NCBI GenBank assembly: GCA_002338505.1
Contig: DDIK01000213.1
Span: 1 to 29,264, forward strand
DNA length: 29,264 bases
Source: Bacteriovorax sp. UBA1852
GTDB lineage: Bacteria > Bdellovibrionota > Bacteriovoracia > Bacteriovoracales > Bacteriovoracaceae
Reading direction: 5' to 3'
This document shows, one piece after another, positions 1-7,493 of the stretch (position 1 is the stretch's first letter; each line of letters begins with the position of its first letter). A model generated the notes under the pieces. That model was not told the DNA's origin and did not search any database. It worked only from the letters and a program-made list of their open reading frames with translations. The position numbers were made by a program, and so were the translations under genes.

Positions 1-270
1 CTTAAGAGATTTGATATTTTTATAACCGATTCTCCACTAAGAGCACAACTTGCCTTAATTAATGGCATTAGACCGATGTTAATAATGGATGAACGTGATA
101 AAGTATTAGCATGGTCTCAAATGGATTCGAGTATTGGGCAGCTTCGTTATGATGAGAATGATCTTGTAATCTATGGAATTAATGAGCAAAGGGCGTTAAA
201 AGTACCCTCGGAGCTTGAGGATTATTTGATTAATTATAACACTCTACGAATAGAACCTTCGACATCTTAG
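1..270 (+). CDS. C-terminal end of an unrecognised protein (partial, runs off the left edge)
   Basis: The frame is open from the first base of the window to the TAG at 268-270, giving 89 residues of a longer protein. An internal ATG at 76 would give 64 residues, but the residues upstream (LKRFDIFITDSPLRAQLALI) look like ordinary protein, so I treat this as the tail of a gene that begins outside the window. The segment mixes hydrophobic strands with acidic stretches and has no cysteines, membrane segment or motif I recognise. It looks like the end of a cytoplasmic alpha/beta domain. I cannot assign a function. The next gene starts 54 bases downstream behind its own promoter-like sequence, so the two need not be one operon. 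Confidence 0.6.
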   Translation, partial: LKRFDIFITDSPLRAQLALINGIRPMLIMDERDKVLAWSQMDSSIGQLRYDENDLVIYGINEQRALKVPSELEDYLINYNTLRIEPSTS

Positions 271-289
271 AATCCGTCAGAATACCTTC

Positions 290-318
290 TTGTAAGGGCT
301 TTCAAAAGTTGTTATTAT
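290..318 (+). promoter_or_regulatory. Sigma-70-like promoter placed for a leaderless transcript
   Basis: TTGTAA at 290-295 (-35-like) is followed by a 17-base spacer and TATTAT at 313-318 (-10-like). The ATG of the acetyltransferase begins at 325, only six bases after the -10 box, where transcription would be expected to start. No Shine-Dalgarno sequence precedes that ATG. The boxes are seen in the sequence; promoter activity and leaderless initiation are inferred. Confidence 0.4.
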
Positions 319-324
319 ATATAT

Positions 325-861
325 ATGAAAGTAGAGGCATCGAATCTCGAAACTAAATTCTATATCCAAGCAGCACAATTCACAGATATTAAGGAAATTG
401 CACGAGTTCATGTGAACTCATGGTGTGAAACCTATGCTTCAATTTTACCTCAGTCGTATTTAGAGTCTTTAAAGTACACAGATAAAGAGCAAGTTTGGGA
501 GCGATTTATTCCTCGTCGTAAAGGGATGGGGGGAACTCTCGTAGCGAAAAACCAAGATGGAGAAGTTGTTGGTTTTTGTGACTTTGGGCCAGCTAGGGAA
601 CATGAGCATGGCTTTGATAGTGAAATTTATGCCTTGTATTTATTAAAAGATTATCAAGGGCTTGGTGTTGGTAAGAATTTATTAACGCAAAGCTTTGAGA
701 AATTAAAATGCCAAGAATATAAATCAGCATATTTATGGGTATTAAAGGATAACCCCTGCAAAGACTTCTATATTAAGTCGGGTGGTGAATATCAAAGAGA
801 CACGACTATTCAAATAGGTGAAGAGTCGTATCAAGAAGAGCTATATTCATGGCTTTTTTAA
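325..861 (+). CDS. GNAT-family N-acetyltransferase
   Basis: A 178-residue protein of typical GNAT length, expected to transfer an acetyl group from acetyl-CoA to an amine; the substrate is unknown. The N-terminal part (about residues 13-50) has the GNAT beta1-alpha1 pattern, with AAQFTDIKEIARVHVNSW followed by the ILPQSYLESL segment common in this family. The acetyl-CoA pyrophosphate-binding motif A is clear: YQGLGVGKNLL at about 110-120, preceded by the beta4 strand IYALYLL. No signal peptide or membrane segment is present, so it is cytoplasmic. The ATG at 325 has no Shine-Dalgarno sequence but lies six bases after a -10-like box, suggesting leaderless translation. Its TAA abuts the valS stop codon on the other strand with no base between. 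Confidence 0.85.
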   Translation: MKVEASNLETKFYIQAAQFTDIKEIARVHVNSWCETYASILPQSYLESLKYTDKEQVWERFIPRRKGMGGTLVAKNQDGEVVGFCDFGPAREHEHGFDSEIYALYLLKDYQGLGVGKNLLTQSFEKLKCQEYKSAYLWVLKDNPCKDFYIKSGGEYQRDTTIQIGEESYQEELYSWLF

Positions 862-3516
862 TCAGCTAAAGGCTTTTATTCTTTCTTGCAGTGACTCTAT
901 CTTCTCTTTAAGGTCGCTGTGATTAGTTTTAACATCATCAATGACTTCTGGTTTGGCGTTAGCAAGAAATTTTTCATTTGATAATTTCTTATCGTACTTT
1001 TCAAAGTCTTTCGTTGTTTTTTTGAGGTCGGTCTCAAGTCTCTTAACCTGTTCATTGAGGTCAATAACTCCTTCTAATGGAACAAAGACTTCAGTGTGAG
1101 TGGTTGCCTTCATAATCGCTTTTTGAGGCCTGTCGGAGCTCTTTTTTGAAACATTTATATTTTCAGCGTTTGCAAGTTCTTTAATTCCGAGTTGGTTCTC
1201 TTCTAGAAATTTTGCTAGTTGTTCTTCGTCTGTGAAGAGATGTAGATCAACCTTTTCCTTTGGCTTTATATTTACAGACTGTCTAAGATTTCTTGCTCCT
1301 GAGACAATTTCAATGAATTTATTCATGTTTTCTTGTTCAAGTTCATGAATCATTGAGTTTTGAAATTCAGGATACTCTTGGGTAATTAACAGGTCTTCGC
1401 TAGGCTCTTTAAGATCTTGCCATAATTCTTCTGTGATAAAAGGTGAAAAAGGGTGAAGAAGTTTTACGATATCTTTAAAGCAGAATTTTAAAACCGTCGC
1501 TCTTCTTGTTCTAAGTTCTAGGTCTTCTCCACTTAGTGTGCCTTTTGAGAGTTCTATAAACCATGAGCAGAAACTATCATAGATAAAGGAATAGAGTGCT
1601 GAGCATGAGTCATCGAATCTAAAATCCTCAATTGACTCGTTCATTACTTTAGCTGTTTGATTAAGTTCACTAATAATCCATTTCTCTTGTGCATCAAGGT
1701 CTGTTGGAAGTTCACTCTTTGCAAGATCTAAATGAGGCTTAATAAATCTATATGCGTTCCATATTTTATTGATGAAGTTTCGATATCCACCAATACGTTC
1801 GACATCTAAGTTTATATTTCTATTATATCCAGAGCCTGCAGCCAGGGTGAATCTAAATGCATCTGCGCCATAGGTCTCACACATTTCAATTGGATCGATA
1901 CCGTTGCCAAGTGACTTGCTCATTTTCCTACCGAGTTTATCTCTGACGATTGCGTGGATATAGGTTTTTTCAAATGGCACTTTGCCCGTAAGCTTCTCGC
2001 CCATCATCATCATTCTTGCTACCCAGAAAAAGATAATATCAAAACCTGTGACAAGTACACTTGTTGGATAGAAGCGCTCAAATCCTCGCTCGGCCATTCT
2101 TTCTTTATTTGGCCAACCAAGTGTTGTCATAGGCCAAAGACCTGATGAAAACCATGTATCGAGTACATCTGGATCTTGGATGAGATCACCTTTAGAACAT
2201 TTTGGACAAGCACTAGGATCAACCTCTTCGTCCGCCCATTGATGATTGCATGACTGACAGGTGAAAACGGGGATTCTGTGACCCCAGATCAGTTGTCTTG
2301 AGATACACCAGTTTCTTGGGTTTCTTTGATAAGAGAAGTAAGTATTTTCCCAACCTTTTGGATAAAAAGTCATTTGATTTTGTTCAACGGCATCAACGCT
2401 TGATTTTGCCATAGCATCGGTATTTACAAACCATTGCTTTGAAACCATAGGTTCAATGACAACTCCTGATCTTTCTCCGTGTCCTACTTGGTGAACATGG
2501 TTTTTTTCATCGACAAAGAGATCAAGCTCTTTAAGTTTTGCGACTGTTTTCTTTCTTGCTTCTTTGCAAGTCATACCCTCAAATTCAAGGCCGAAGCTAT
2601 TGAGAGTTCCATCTTTATTTAAGATATTTATGATTTCTAGATTGTGTCTTTTTCCAATATCAAAGTCGTTAAAGTCATGTCCAGGTGTTACTTTTAGGCA
2701 TCCTGTACCTTTTTCAATATCAACATACTCGTCACCAACAATAGGAACTTCTCTATTACAGATTGGGACGATGGCTTTTTTTCCGATGAGATGTTTGAAT
2801 CTGTCATCGTTTGGGTTAACTGCAACAGCAGTGTCTCCAAGAAGAGTTTCCGGTCTTGTCGTTGCAATTTCAAGCTTGATGTCACTATCTTTCACTTTAT
2901 AGTGTAGGTGATAGAAAGCACCATTTTTTTCTTCATGGATAACTTCAGCGTCACTGATAGCTGACTGGAGTTTTGGGTCCCAGTTTATAATATAGTCTGA
3001 TTGGTAAATGAGGCCTTCGTTATAAAGTGAAACAAATGCTTTTCTTACGGCCTCATTTGCTTCAGGGTCAAGAGTGAACATCGAATAGTCCCAGTCGCAA
3101 GATGCTCCCATAACCTTTTGTTGATTGGCGATATTTCCGCCAAATTCATCTTTCCAGTCCCACGTCATTTTGAGAAAGTCTTCTCTTGAGAGGTCATCTT
3201 TTGTTTTCTTTTGTTCGTCCCAAAGTTTTGCTTCAACTTTTGCTTGAGTTGAGATCCCTGCATGATCCATTCCTGGAAGAAACAATGACTCGTAGCCTTT
3301 CATTCTTTTAAAGCGAATAAGTGCATCTTGAGTTGTTATATCTAGTGCGTGTCCTGCGTGGAGAATACCTGTGACGTTTGGAGGTGGCATAATGATACAG
3401 TAAGACTTACCTGTTTTGCCTTTTTTTGGAGCGAAGTATTTCCCATCTTCCCAAGTCTTATACCATTTAGATTCTACTTCTTTTGGCTCGTAAGTTTTTG
3501 ATAGCTCGTCGCTCAT
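862..3516 (-). CDS. valS: Valine--tRNA ligase (ValRS)
   Basis: An 884-residue class I aminoacyl-tRNA synthetase that charges tRNA-Val in the cytoplasm. The HIGH-type signature is HAGH at 53-56, in PPPNVTGILHAGHAL. The KMSKS loop is at 531-535. The CP1 editing domain, which removes mischarged threonine, shows TTRPETLLGDTA at 219-230 and GTGCLKVTPGHDFNDFDIG at 270-288. A four-cysteine zinc-knuckle pattern is visible at C420, C423, C437 and C440. The C-terminal 70 residues are a charged coiled coil with LEGVIDLNEQVKRL, the ValRS arm that contacts tRNA. Length is close to the family norm (E. coli about 951). The ATG is preceded by GGAG at good spacing. The gene is intact and ends tail-to-tail with the acetyltransferase. 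Confidence 0.97.
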   Translation of the reverse strand: MSDELSKTYEPKEVESKWYKTWEDGKYFAPKKGKTGKSYCIIMPPPNVTGILHAGHALDITTQDALIRFKRMKGYESLFLPGMDHAGISTQAKVEAKLWDEQKKTKDDLSREDFLKMTWDWKDEFGGNIANQQKVMGASCDWDYSMFTLDPEANEAVRKAFVSLYNEGLIYQSDYIINWDPKLQSAISDAEVIHEEKNGAFYHLHYKVKDSDIKLEIATTRPETLLGDTAVAVNPNDDRFKHLIGKKAIVPICNREVPIVGDEYVDIEKGTGCLKVTPGHDFNDFDIGKRHNLEIINILNKDGTLNSFGLEFEGMTCKEARKKTVAKLKELDLFVDEKNHVHQVGHGERSGVVIEPMVSKQWFVNTDAMAKSSVDAVEQNQMTFYPKGWENTYFSYQRNPRNWCISRQLIWGHRIPVFTCQSCNHQWADEEVDPSACPKCSKGDLIQDPDVLDTWFSSGLWPMTTLGWPNKERMAERGFERFYPTSVLVTGFDIIFFWVARMMMMGEKLTGKVPFEKTYIHAIVRDKLGRKMSKSLGNGIDPIEMCETYGADAFRFTLAAGSGYNRNINLDVERIGGYRNFINKIWNAYRFIKPHLDLAKSELPTDLDAQEKWIISELNQTAKVMNESIEDFRFDDSCSALYSFIYDSFCSWFIELSKGTLSGEDLELRTRRATVLKFCFKDIVKLLHPFSPFITEELWQDLKEPSEDLLITQEYPEFQNSMIHELEQENMNKFIEIVSGARNLRQSVNIKPKEKVDLHLFTDEEQLAKFLEENQLGIKELANAENINVSKKSSDRPQKAIMKATTHTEVFVPLEGVIDLNEQVKRLETDLKKTTKDFEKYDKKLSNEKFLANAKPEVIDDVKTNHSDLKEKIESLQERIKAFS

Positions 3517-3595
3517 TTCAATTCTCCAACAGGTAATATAATTTGAAATGTTTTACCAAATATTTAGTACTTAGACAAAGATGATCTGTGGAAAC

Positions 3596-4354
3596 TTACT
3601 TTTTGGGCTTCCAGTCATTGATAGGCTCAGGAAGGCTTTCTGGAGGTAGGTAATCCTTAGACTTACTAGGAAAGAGTTGGAAGTCTAGCTTTTTAACTTC
3701 TTCTCTCGCCTTTTCAAGGTCTTGATCTATTTTGATGACAAATTGCTTTCTCTTTGTGATGGGTATGCGTGTCATCTTGTTGAGGAAGCTACCAACTGAA
3801 TTTAATTTTCTTAGAAGTTCTAAGTTAAGATTTTGGAAGTTACCCTGGATTTGTTCATCAGAGTTTATGACAAGCATCTTTATCCATGGTCTAACAATGA
3901 GAACTTTCTTATGTATCTCTTTAAATTCCTTAGAAATTTTATTTGAGCTAGACTTCATTTGTCTTGTGTAAGAATCAAAACGACGCTCTGTGAGAATATC
4001 TCCTAGATCATTAACAAAGGACTCAAGTATATACTTTGTAAATGGTTGTTTGGTACTAACTTTAGAGAGGCTGTTTTTAGCGAGATTAAAAGTTTCCTTA
4101 GAAAGTTCGAAGTCACTATGATCTTTCATTTGATAGGACTTATTGAGTATATGAACAAGTAATTTGTCATTTAAAAACTCTAAATGATGAAAGTAGCTTT
4201 GAAGGAAATTATTAATTTCACTTTCTTGAAAGTCTTTATTTTCATAGCTCAATTGGTTTAATAATTTACTGATGTGAATAGGAATTGATTGATCTATTTG
4301 ATAGTTCTTAGCATATAAACTTGTAGCGAGAATAAGCATGAGGACTAGTTTCAT
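3596..4354 (-). CDS. Exported helical protein of unknown function
   Basis: 252 residues with a signal peptide (MKLVLMLILATSLYA, cleavage predicted after AKN or YA), so probably periplasmic. The mature part is charged and mostly alpha-helical, with repeated Leu/Lys/Glu patterns, and ends in a proline-rich tail (PPESLPEPINDWKPKK). It has no cysteines in the mature part, no membrane segment and no motif I recognise. It is the last gene of a three-gene minus-strand unit: its ATG overlaps the stop of the upstream gene by four bases, which implies translational coupling. Nothing resembling a strong terminator lies between its stop and valS, so readthrough into valS is possible. Function unknown. 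Confidence 0.75.
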   Translation of the reverse strand: MKLVLMLILATSLYAKNYQIDQSIPIHISKLLNQLSYENKDFQESEINNFLQSYFHHLEFLNDKLLVHILNKSYQMKDHSDFELSKETFNLAKNSLSKVSTKQPFTKYILESFVNDLGDILTERRFDSYTRQMKSSSNKISKEFKEIHKKVLIVRPWIKMLVINSDEQIQGNFQNLNLELLRKLNSVGSFLNKMTRIPITKRKQFVIKIDQDLEKAREEVKKLDFQLFPSKSKDYLPPESLPEPINDWKPKK

Positions 4355-5382
4355 TTTCCAGCCTCCGCAGTATTTCCTATTAAAAACTCATCCTGTTTAT
4401 TCTTTAAGAGATAGATTTTCTTTCGAAATGGTATGATAATTTGATTATCCAGCATACCTATTGATGTTACAAACTTTAGATCACTTCTTACATTAAGACT
4501 CTTTGTCTGAAGATTAATTTGAGCGACCTCTGAATTGACTCGAGTTTTACCTTTAAATTGAGACACGAAATAAAGAGAATTATCCTCTCTGCTACATTGT
4601 AAATGATGACTAGGCCCATTTGAAGTGCTTGTAATAATTGTTCTCTTTGAAAAATCTATTTCTTTTGGATCAAGTGAATAAATCGACGTGAAACTTTGTT
4701 CAGCACTTGATTCTAAGATATAGAACTTGCCATTAAGGTAGCATGACTCAAAGTAAGTACTTAGGCGGTTAGGCTTATGAAGTATCTTTCTTTTCTTGGT
4801 GACGAGGTCTAGAAAAATTAAGCCTATTTCGCCTTTATCATTTATATCGCTATAGAGAACACTATTATTTAAGACTGTAACTGTAGGAATGAAATAGGCT
4901 CTTCTTGAATTGAGTTTTATAGTGGCAACCTTTAAAGACTCTCTCACTTTTAAAATTTCAATCGAGTTATTGTCACTGTCTATAAAGGTGAGAATATTAC
5001 TTGGTGTTTGAATAATAGGTGAGTTTCCAATACCAATTACTTTATTATTATTTAAGTTAGAATTAAATATCGAGATTCGTCCAGACTTCAGAGGACTTAG
5101 GTAATCGTTGACGTGGGGGATTTGCCAGATAACGAAATGATTCTTAATTGATTTTTTTACAATAAAGTCACTATTTGTTTTCGCTTTCATGATTGGGAAA
5201 GCCTTGAAATTTGCTGAATACTTTAGCTCTGTATTTCCCTTCTTATAAATAGTCATTTGATTTGCAGAGTTCATATATCTAATATTCAGAATATTTTGCT
5301 TGGAAGTCAGTTCTAACAGTTTTGTCGCTGCCGTTGAGTTCAATATGAATGTGATGCATAGTAGGTATTTAATATATCCCAT
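4351..5382 (-). CDS. Exported protein, possibly a beta-propeller-like fold, function unknown
   Basis: 343 residues with an N-terminal signal sequence (MGYIKYLLCITFILNSTAA). The mature protein is rich in short beta strands separated by turns. Recurring strand-turn segments such as IQTPSNILTFIDSDNNSIEI and EIGLIFLDLVTKKRKIL read like the blades of a WD40/TolB-type propeller, though I see no diagnostic repeat motif. Its start overlaps the end of the 635-residue gene upstream by 14 bases and its stop overlaps the next start by four bases, so the three genes are almost certainly co-translated. The co-occurrence suggests one exported complex. Family unknown; the propeller idea is inference from strand pattern only. 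Confidence 0.72.
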   Translation of the reverse strand: MGYIKYLLCITFILNSTAATKLLELTSKQNILNIRYMNSANQMTIYKKGNTELKYSANFKAFPIMKAKTNSDFIVKKSIKNHFVIWQIPHVNDYLSPLKSGRISIFNSNLNNNKVIGIGNSPIIQTPSNILTFIDSDNNSIEILKVRESLKVATIKLNSRRAYFIPTVTVLNNSVLYSDINDKGEIGLIFLDLVTKKRKILHKPNRLSTYFESCYLNGKFYILESSAEQSFTSIYSLDPKEIDFSKRTIITSTSNGPSHHLQCSREDNSLYFVSQFKGKTRVNSEVAQINLQTKSLNVRSDLKFVTSIGMLDNQIIIPFRKKIYLLKNKQDEFLIGNTAEAGK

Positions 5383-7276
5383 AGAGATTCCAACTTTTTA
5401 GAGGGTGAAAATATGAATATCTCTCTACGGCAGAGTAAATTAAAGGCCAGCTAATATGGCGAGGAGAATGAAGATCATCTAAGGCCGTTCTTATCGTAAA
5501 CGTATCAAGTTCATCATCTTGTTGATAACCGTCAATTATAAATGGAATAGGTCGGCATTGAGCAGGTCCTAACATTTTGAATTTTTCAGGATAAATATCT
5601 TCTATACAGCCAAGGCCATGAATGATGCCATTTTCTTTATTAGTAAGAAAGAAGCGTGCACTTGAGACAGATGATATTGAGGATGTTTTTCTCTCATAGA
5701 GATTAAGTAGACGAGAATTTAGAGAGCTGTCATTTGAATTATATATATTTTGAAAATACTGAAATGTTAGCATTCCCTTGGTGTAAACTTGTAAAACATT
5801 TTTTCCATCAAGAATAACATTTAAAGGGCAGCTATACTTGGTACAGCTTTTATTAACTGGAACTAGCCAGCAATTTGTTCTGTATCTTAGTCTTGTTGGG
5901 TTATACTTCGGTCCTGCAATATTACATATGGGACGTGTCTCATTAAGCTTTGCACTGTAGAGGATATCAGATACCACGACATTTTGTGAGTACGAAACAT
6001 TTTGATTATTTCCTGGAACATAGGGGGAGCATTTTTCTTCCTTATCAGTAATGTCTTTGTAACAGAGTTTGATCGGCCACTTATTTTCTTCTTTAGTTTT
6101 AATATAAGACTTATAGACAGTTTCAAAAGATGGAAAAACACAATTATCTTTTTCTATCTGAATATCGTCTTCAAAGAAGTGTTTCATGATTCTGTTAAAA
6201 TTTACGACCGCAGGATTTGCAACTCTAACAGGGCAGTCATGATAATTAGACTTTAGTTTTGAACTTGTTAATGCCTTTGAGATATTTTGACAGCTTGGCA
6301 TAGGCTCAAGAGAGGCATCCTGTAGATTGCCATAAAAGTGACATAGGTGAGGCTTGTTGCGAAAGAGTTCTGTGCATCTCTGGCGATCATTATTAGTTAA
6401 TTTTTTCTTCTTTAGTACGGCCTGACATTTATAGTCCATTTTATACTTTGGTTCCTGAGAATTAAGAACTAGTCCCCAAATATCTTGAGAGATATAATTT
6501 GAACAAAAGTTTTCTTTTGAATCAAAGTTCTTACAGAGATTTAAATAGTAGTTATATTGCAGATTAGAAAATGCAGGACGATACAAATTCTTTTCTCGTC
6601 GTAAATTTGAAATTCTTGTTCTTACCTGAATATTGGCAGCGGGGTTATTTTCTAGGAATTTTTCCTCGATAATAGCATAGAGAATTCGGTCAACTCGTGA
6701 GCAAATAAAAGGAAGATCTTTTGAGTTGGCGAAGTTGTCCCATTGCGAGTAGCACTCTTTTTTATTTCTTGGTGGCGTCGGGGTAATCCTATTAATTGTC
6801 GACTTGATATTATTTGGTGAATAGAGCTGCTCTCTTTCAAGAAAACTCTGACAGTTATCTTTAAGGTATTTCTCAGCGTAGAGATTATTATCTATAAGCG
6901 CTATTTCTTTTGAGTCTTTAGTAGAAATTTCAACTTGAACTTTATTTATTCTCTTGTCATTGATGATGATATTTTGATTTTTAATAAAATAAGATAAAGA
7001 ACAAGACTCACTGGTTATCATTTTATTCTTTGATTCTTTAGAGAAGTATAAAATCACTTTTAACTGATTGTTTGTCAGTCTTACCTTTGACTCACTAGGA
7101 ATTATTGTTTGAGTCGGAGTCTTTCTTATATCTTGTAAGATTTGATTGTATTCTTTAAGTGATTTTTGGAAATTATTGACAATACTGGAAGGTATATCTT
7201 GAAAAGGCCAGGCATAGAACGCCTGGCCAAATATAAAAAAACTAATCAATAGTTTTTGCAAGAATTGATGCAACAT
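5369..7276 (-). CDS. Cysteine-rich exported protein of unknown function
   Basis: The frame is open back to a GTG at 7321 (650 residues), but I choose the ATG at 7276 (635 residues). It starts directly at a signal peptide, MLHQFLQKLLISFFIFGQAF followed by YA-WPF. Neither start has a strong Shine-Dalgarno sequence. The mature protein has roughly twenty cysteines scattered along its length (for example SCTKYSCP and GCIEDIYPEKF), which suggests disulfide bonds in the periplasm or outside the cell. I recognise no family. The start overlaps the 3' end of the upstream Fe-S oxidoreductase frame by 35 bases, and a terminator-like hairpin lies inside the signal-peptide codons. It is the first gene of a three-gene unit with the two exported proteins downstream. 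Confidence 0.75.
   Translation of the reverse strand: MLHQFLQKLLISFFIFGQAFYAWPFQDIPSSIVNNFQKSLKEYNQILQDIRKTPTQTIIPSESKVRLTNNQLKVILYFSKESKNKMITSESCSLSYFIKNQNIIINDKRINKVQVEISTKDSKEIALIDNNLYAEKYLKDNCQSFLEREQLYSPNNIKSTINRITPTPPRNKKECYSQWDNFANSKDLPFICSRVDRILYAIIEEKFLENNPAANIQVRTRISNLRREKNLYRPAFSNLQYNYYLNLCKNFDSKENFCSNYISQDIWGLVLNSQEPKYKMDYKCQAVLKKKKLTNNDRQRCTELFRNKPHLCHFYGNLQDASLEPMPSCQNISKALTSSKLKSNYHDCPVRVANPAVVNFNRIMKHFFEDDIQIEKDNCVFPSFETVYKSYIKTKEENKWPIKLCYKDITDKEEKCSPYVPGNNQNVSYSQNVVVSDILYSAKLNETRPICNIAGPKYNPTRLRYRTNCWLVPVNKSCTKYSCPLNVILDGKNVLQVYTKGMLTFQYFQNIYNSNDSSLNSRLLNLYERKTSSISSVSSARFFLTNKENGIIHGLGCIEDIYPEKFKMLGPAQCRPIPFIIDGYQQDDELDTFTIRTALDDLHSPRHISWPLIYSAVERYSYFHPLKSWNLYGIY
7206..7228 (-). 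terminator. Intrinsic-terminator-like hairpin inside a signal-peptide coding region
   Basis: GGCCAGGC (7206-7213), a seven-base loop and GCCTGGCC (7221-7228) form a perfect 8-bp GC-rich stem in AT-rich surroundings. Read on the minus strand the stem is followed by TTTTC. The stem begins 14 bases beyond the final stop (7242-7244) of the Fe-S oxidoreductase frame, where a rho-independent terminator would be expected. It also encodes residues GQAFYAWP at the signal-peptide cleavage region of the next gene, so it could act as an attenuator between the two. The T-run is short, so termination may be partial. Confidence 0.55.
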
Positions 7277-7493
7277 CCTCAACTTCAAGGTTCTCCGTTT
7301 TAGTTTTATCACTAACTCCACCTTTAAAGTTAATCATACAAAAAGAACACGAAGTAGCCAACTTTGGAGTGTTTTGATCTCCAACAGCTTGACCAACATG
7401 CTCAAGTCTATTATCTACCATATGGCCACCTTCTTCAATCTCATACCACATGTTTCCGCCGCCCATTCCACAGCAAAGAGCAGTGTCTTTTGA
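7242..7493 (-). pseudogene. C-terminal remainder of the Fe-S oxidoreductase after an in-frame TAG
   Basis: The same reading frame as the upstream oxidoreductase continues after the TAG at 7494-7496 for 83 codons to a TAG at 7242-7244. It encodes the rest of the second CCG domain: SKDTALCCGMGGGNMW, then CSFC about 40 residues later. The spacing from the cysteine of HDPC to CC is 34 residues with the amber codon counted as one, which fits the CCG-domain pattern of the HdrB/HdrD/GlpC families. The only ATG near the start (7466) lies after the CC pair, so independent translation from it would lose a ligand-bearing motif. This is therefore either readthrough product, decayed gene, or sequence error rather than a separate gene. 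Confidence 0.75.

Noticed and set aside
2564..2902. Plus-strand 112-residue ORF within valS
   Set aside because: It is antisense to the well-conserved ValRS editing domain and has no recognisable protein character; a shadow ORF.
7242..7466. A separate 74-residue minus-strand gene starting at ATG 7466
   Set aside because: It is the same frame as the upstream oxidoreductase, separated only by a TAG, and encodes the end of its CCG domain; starting at 7466 would omit the CC pair.
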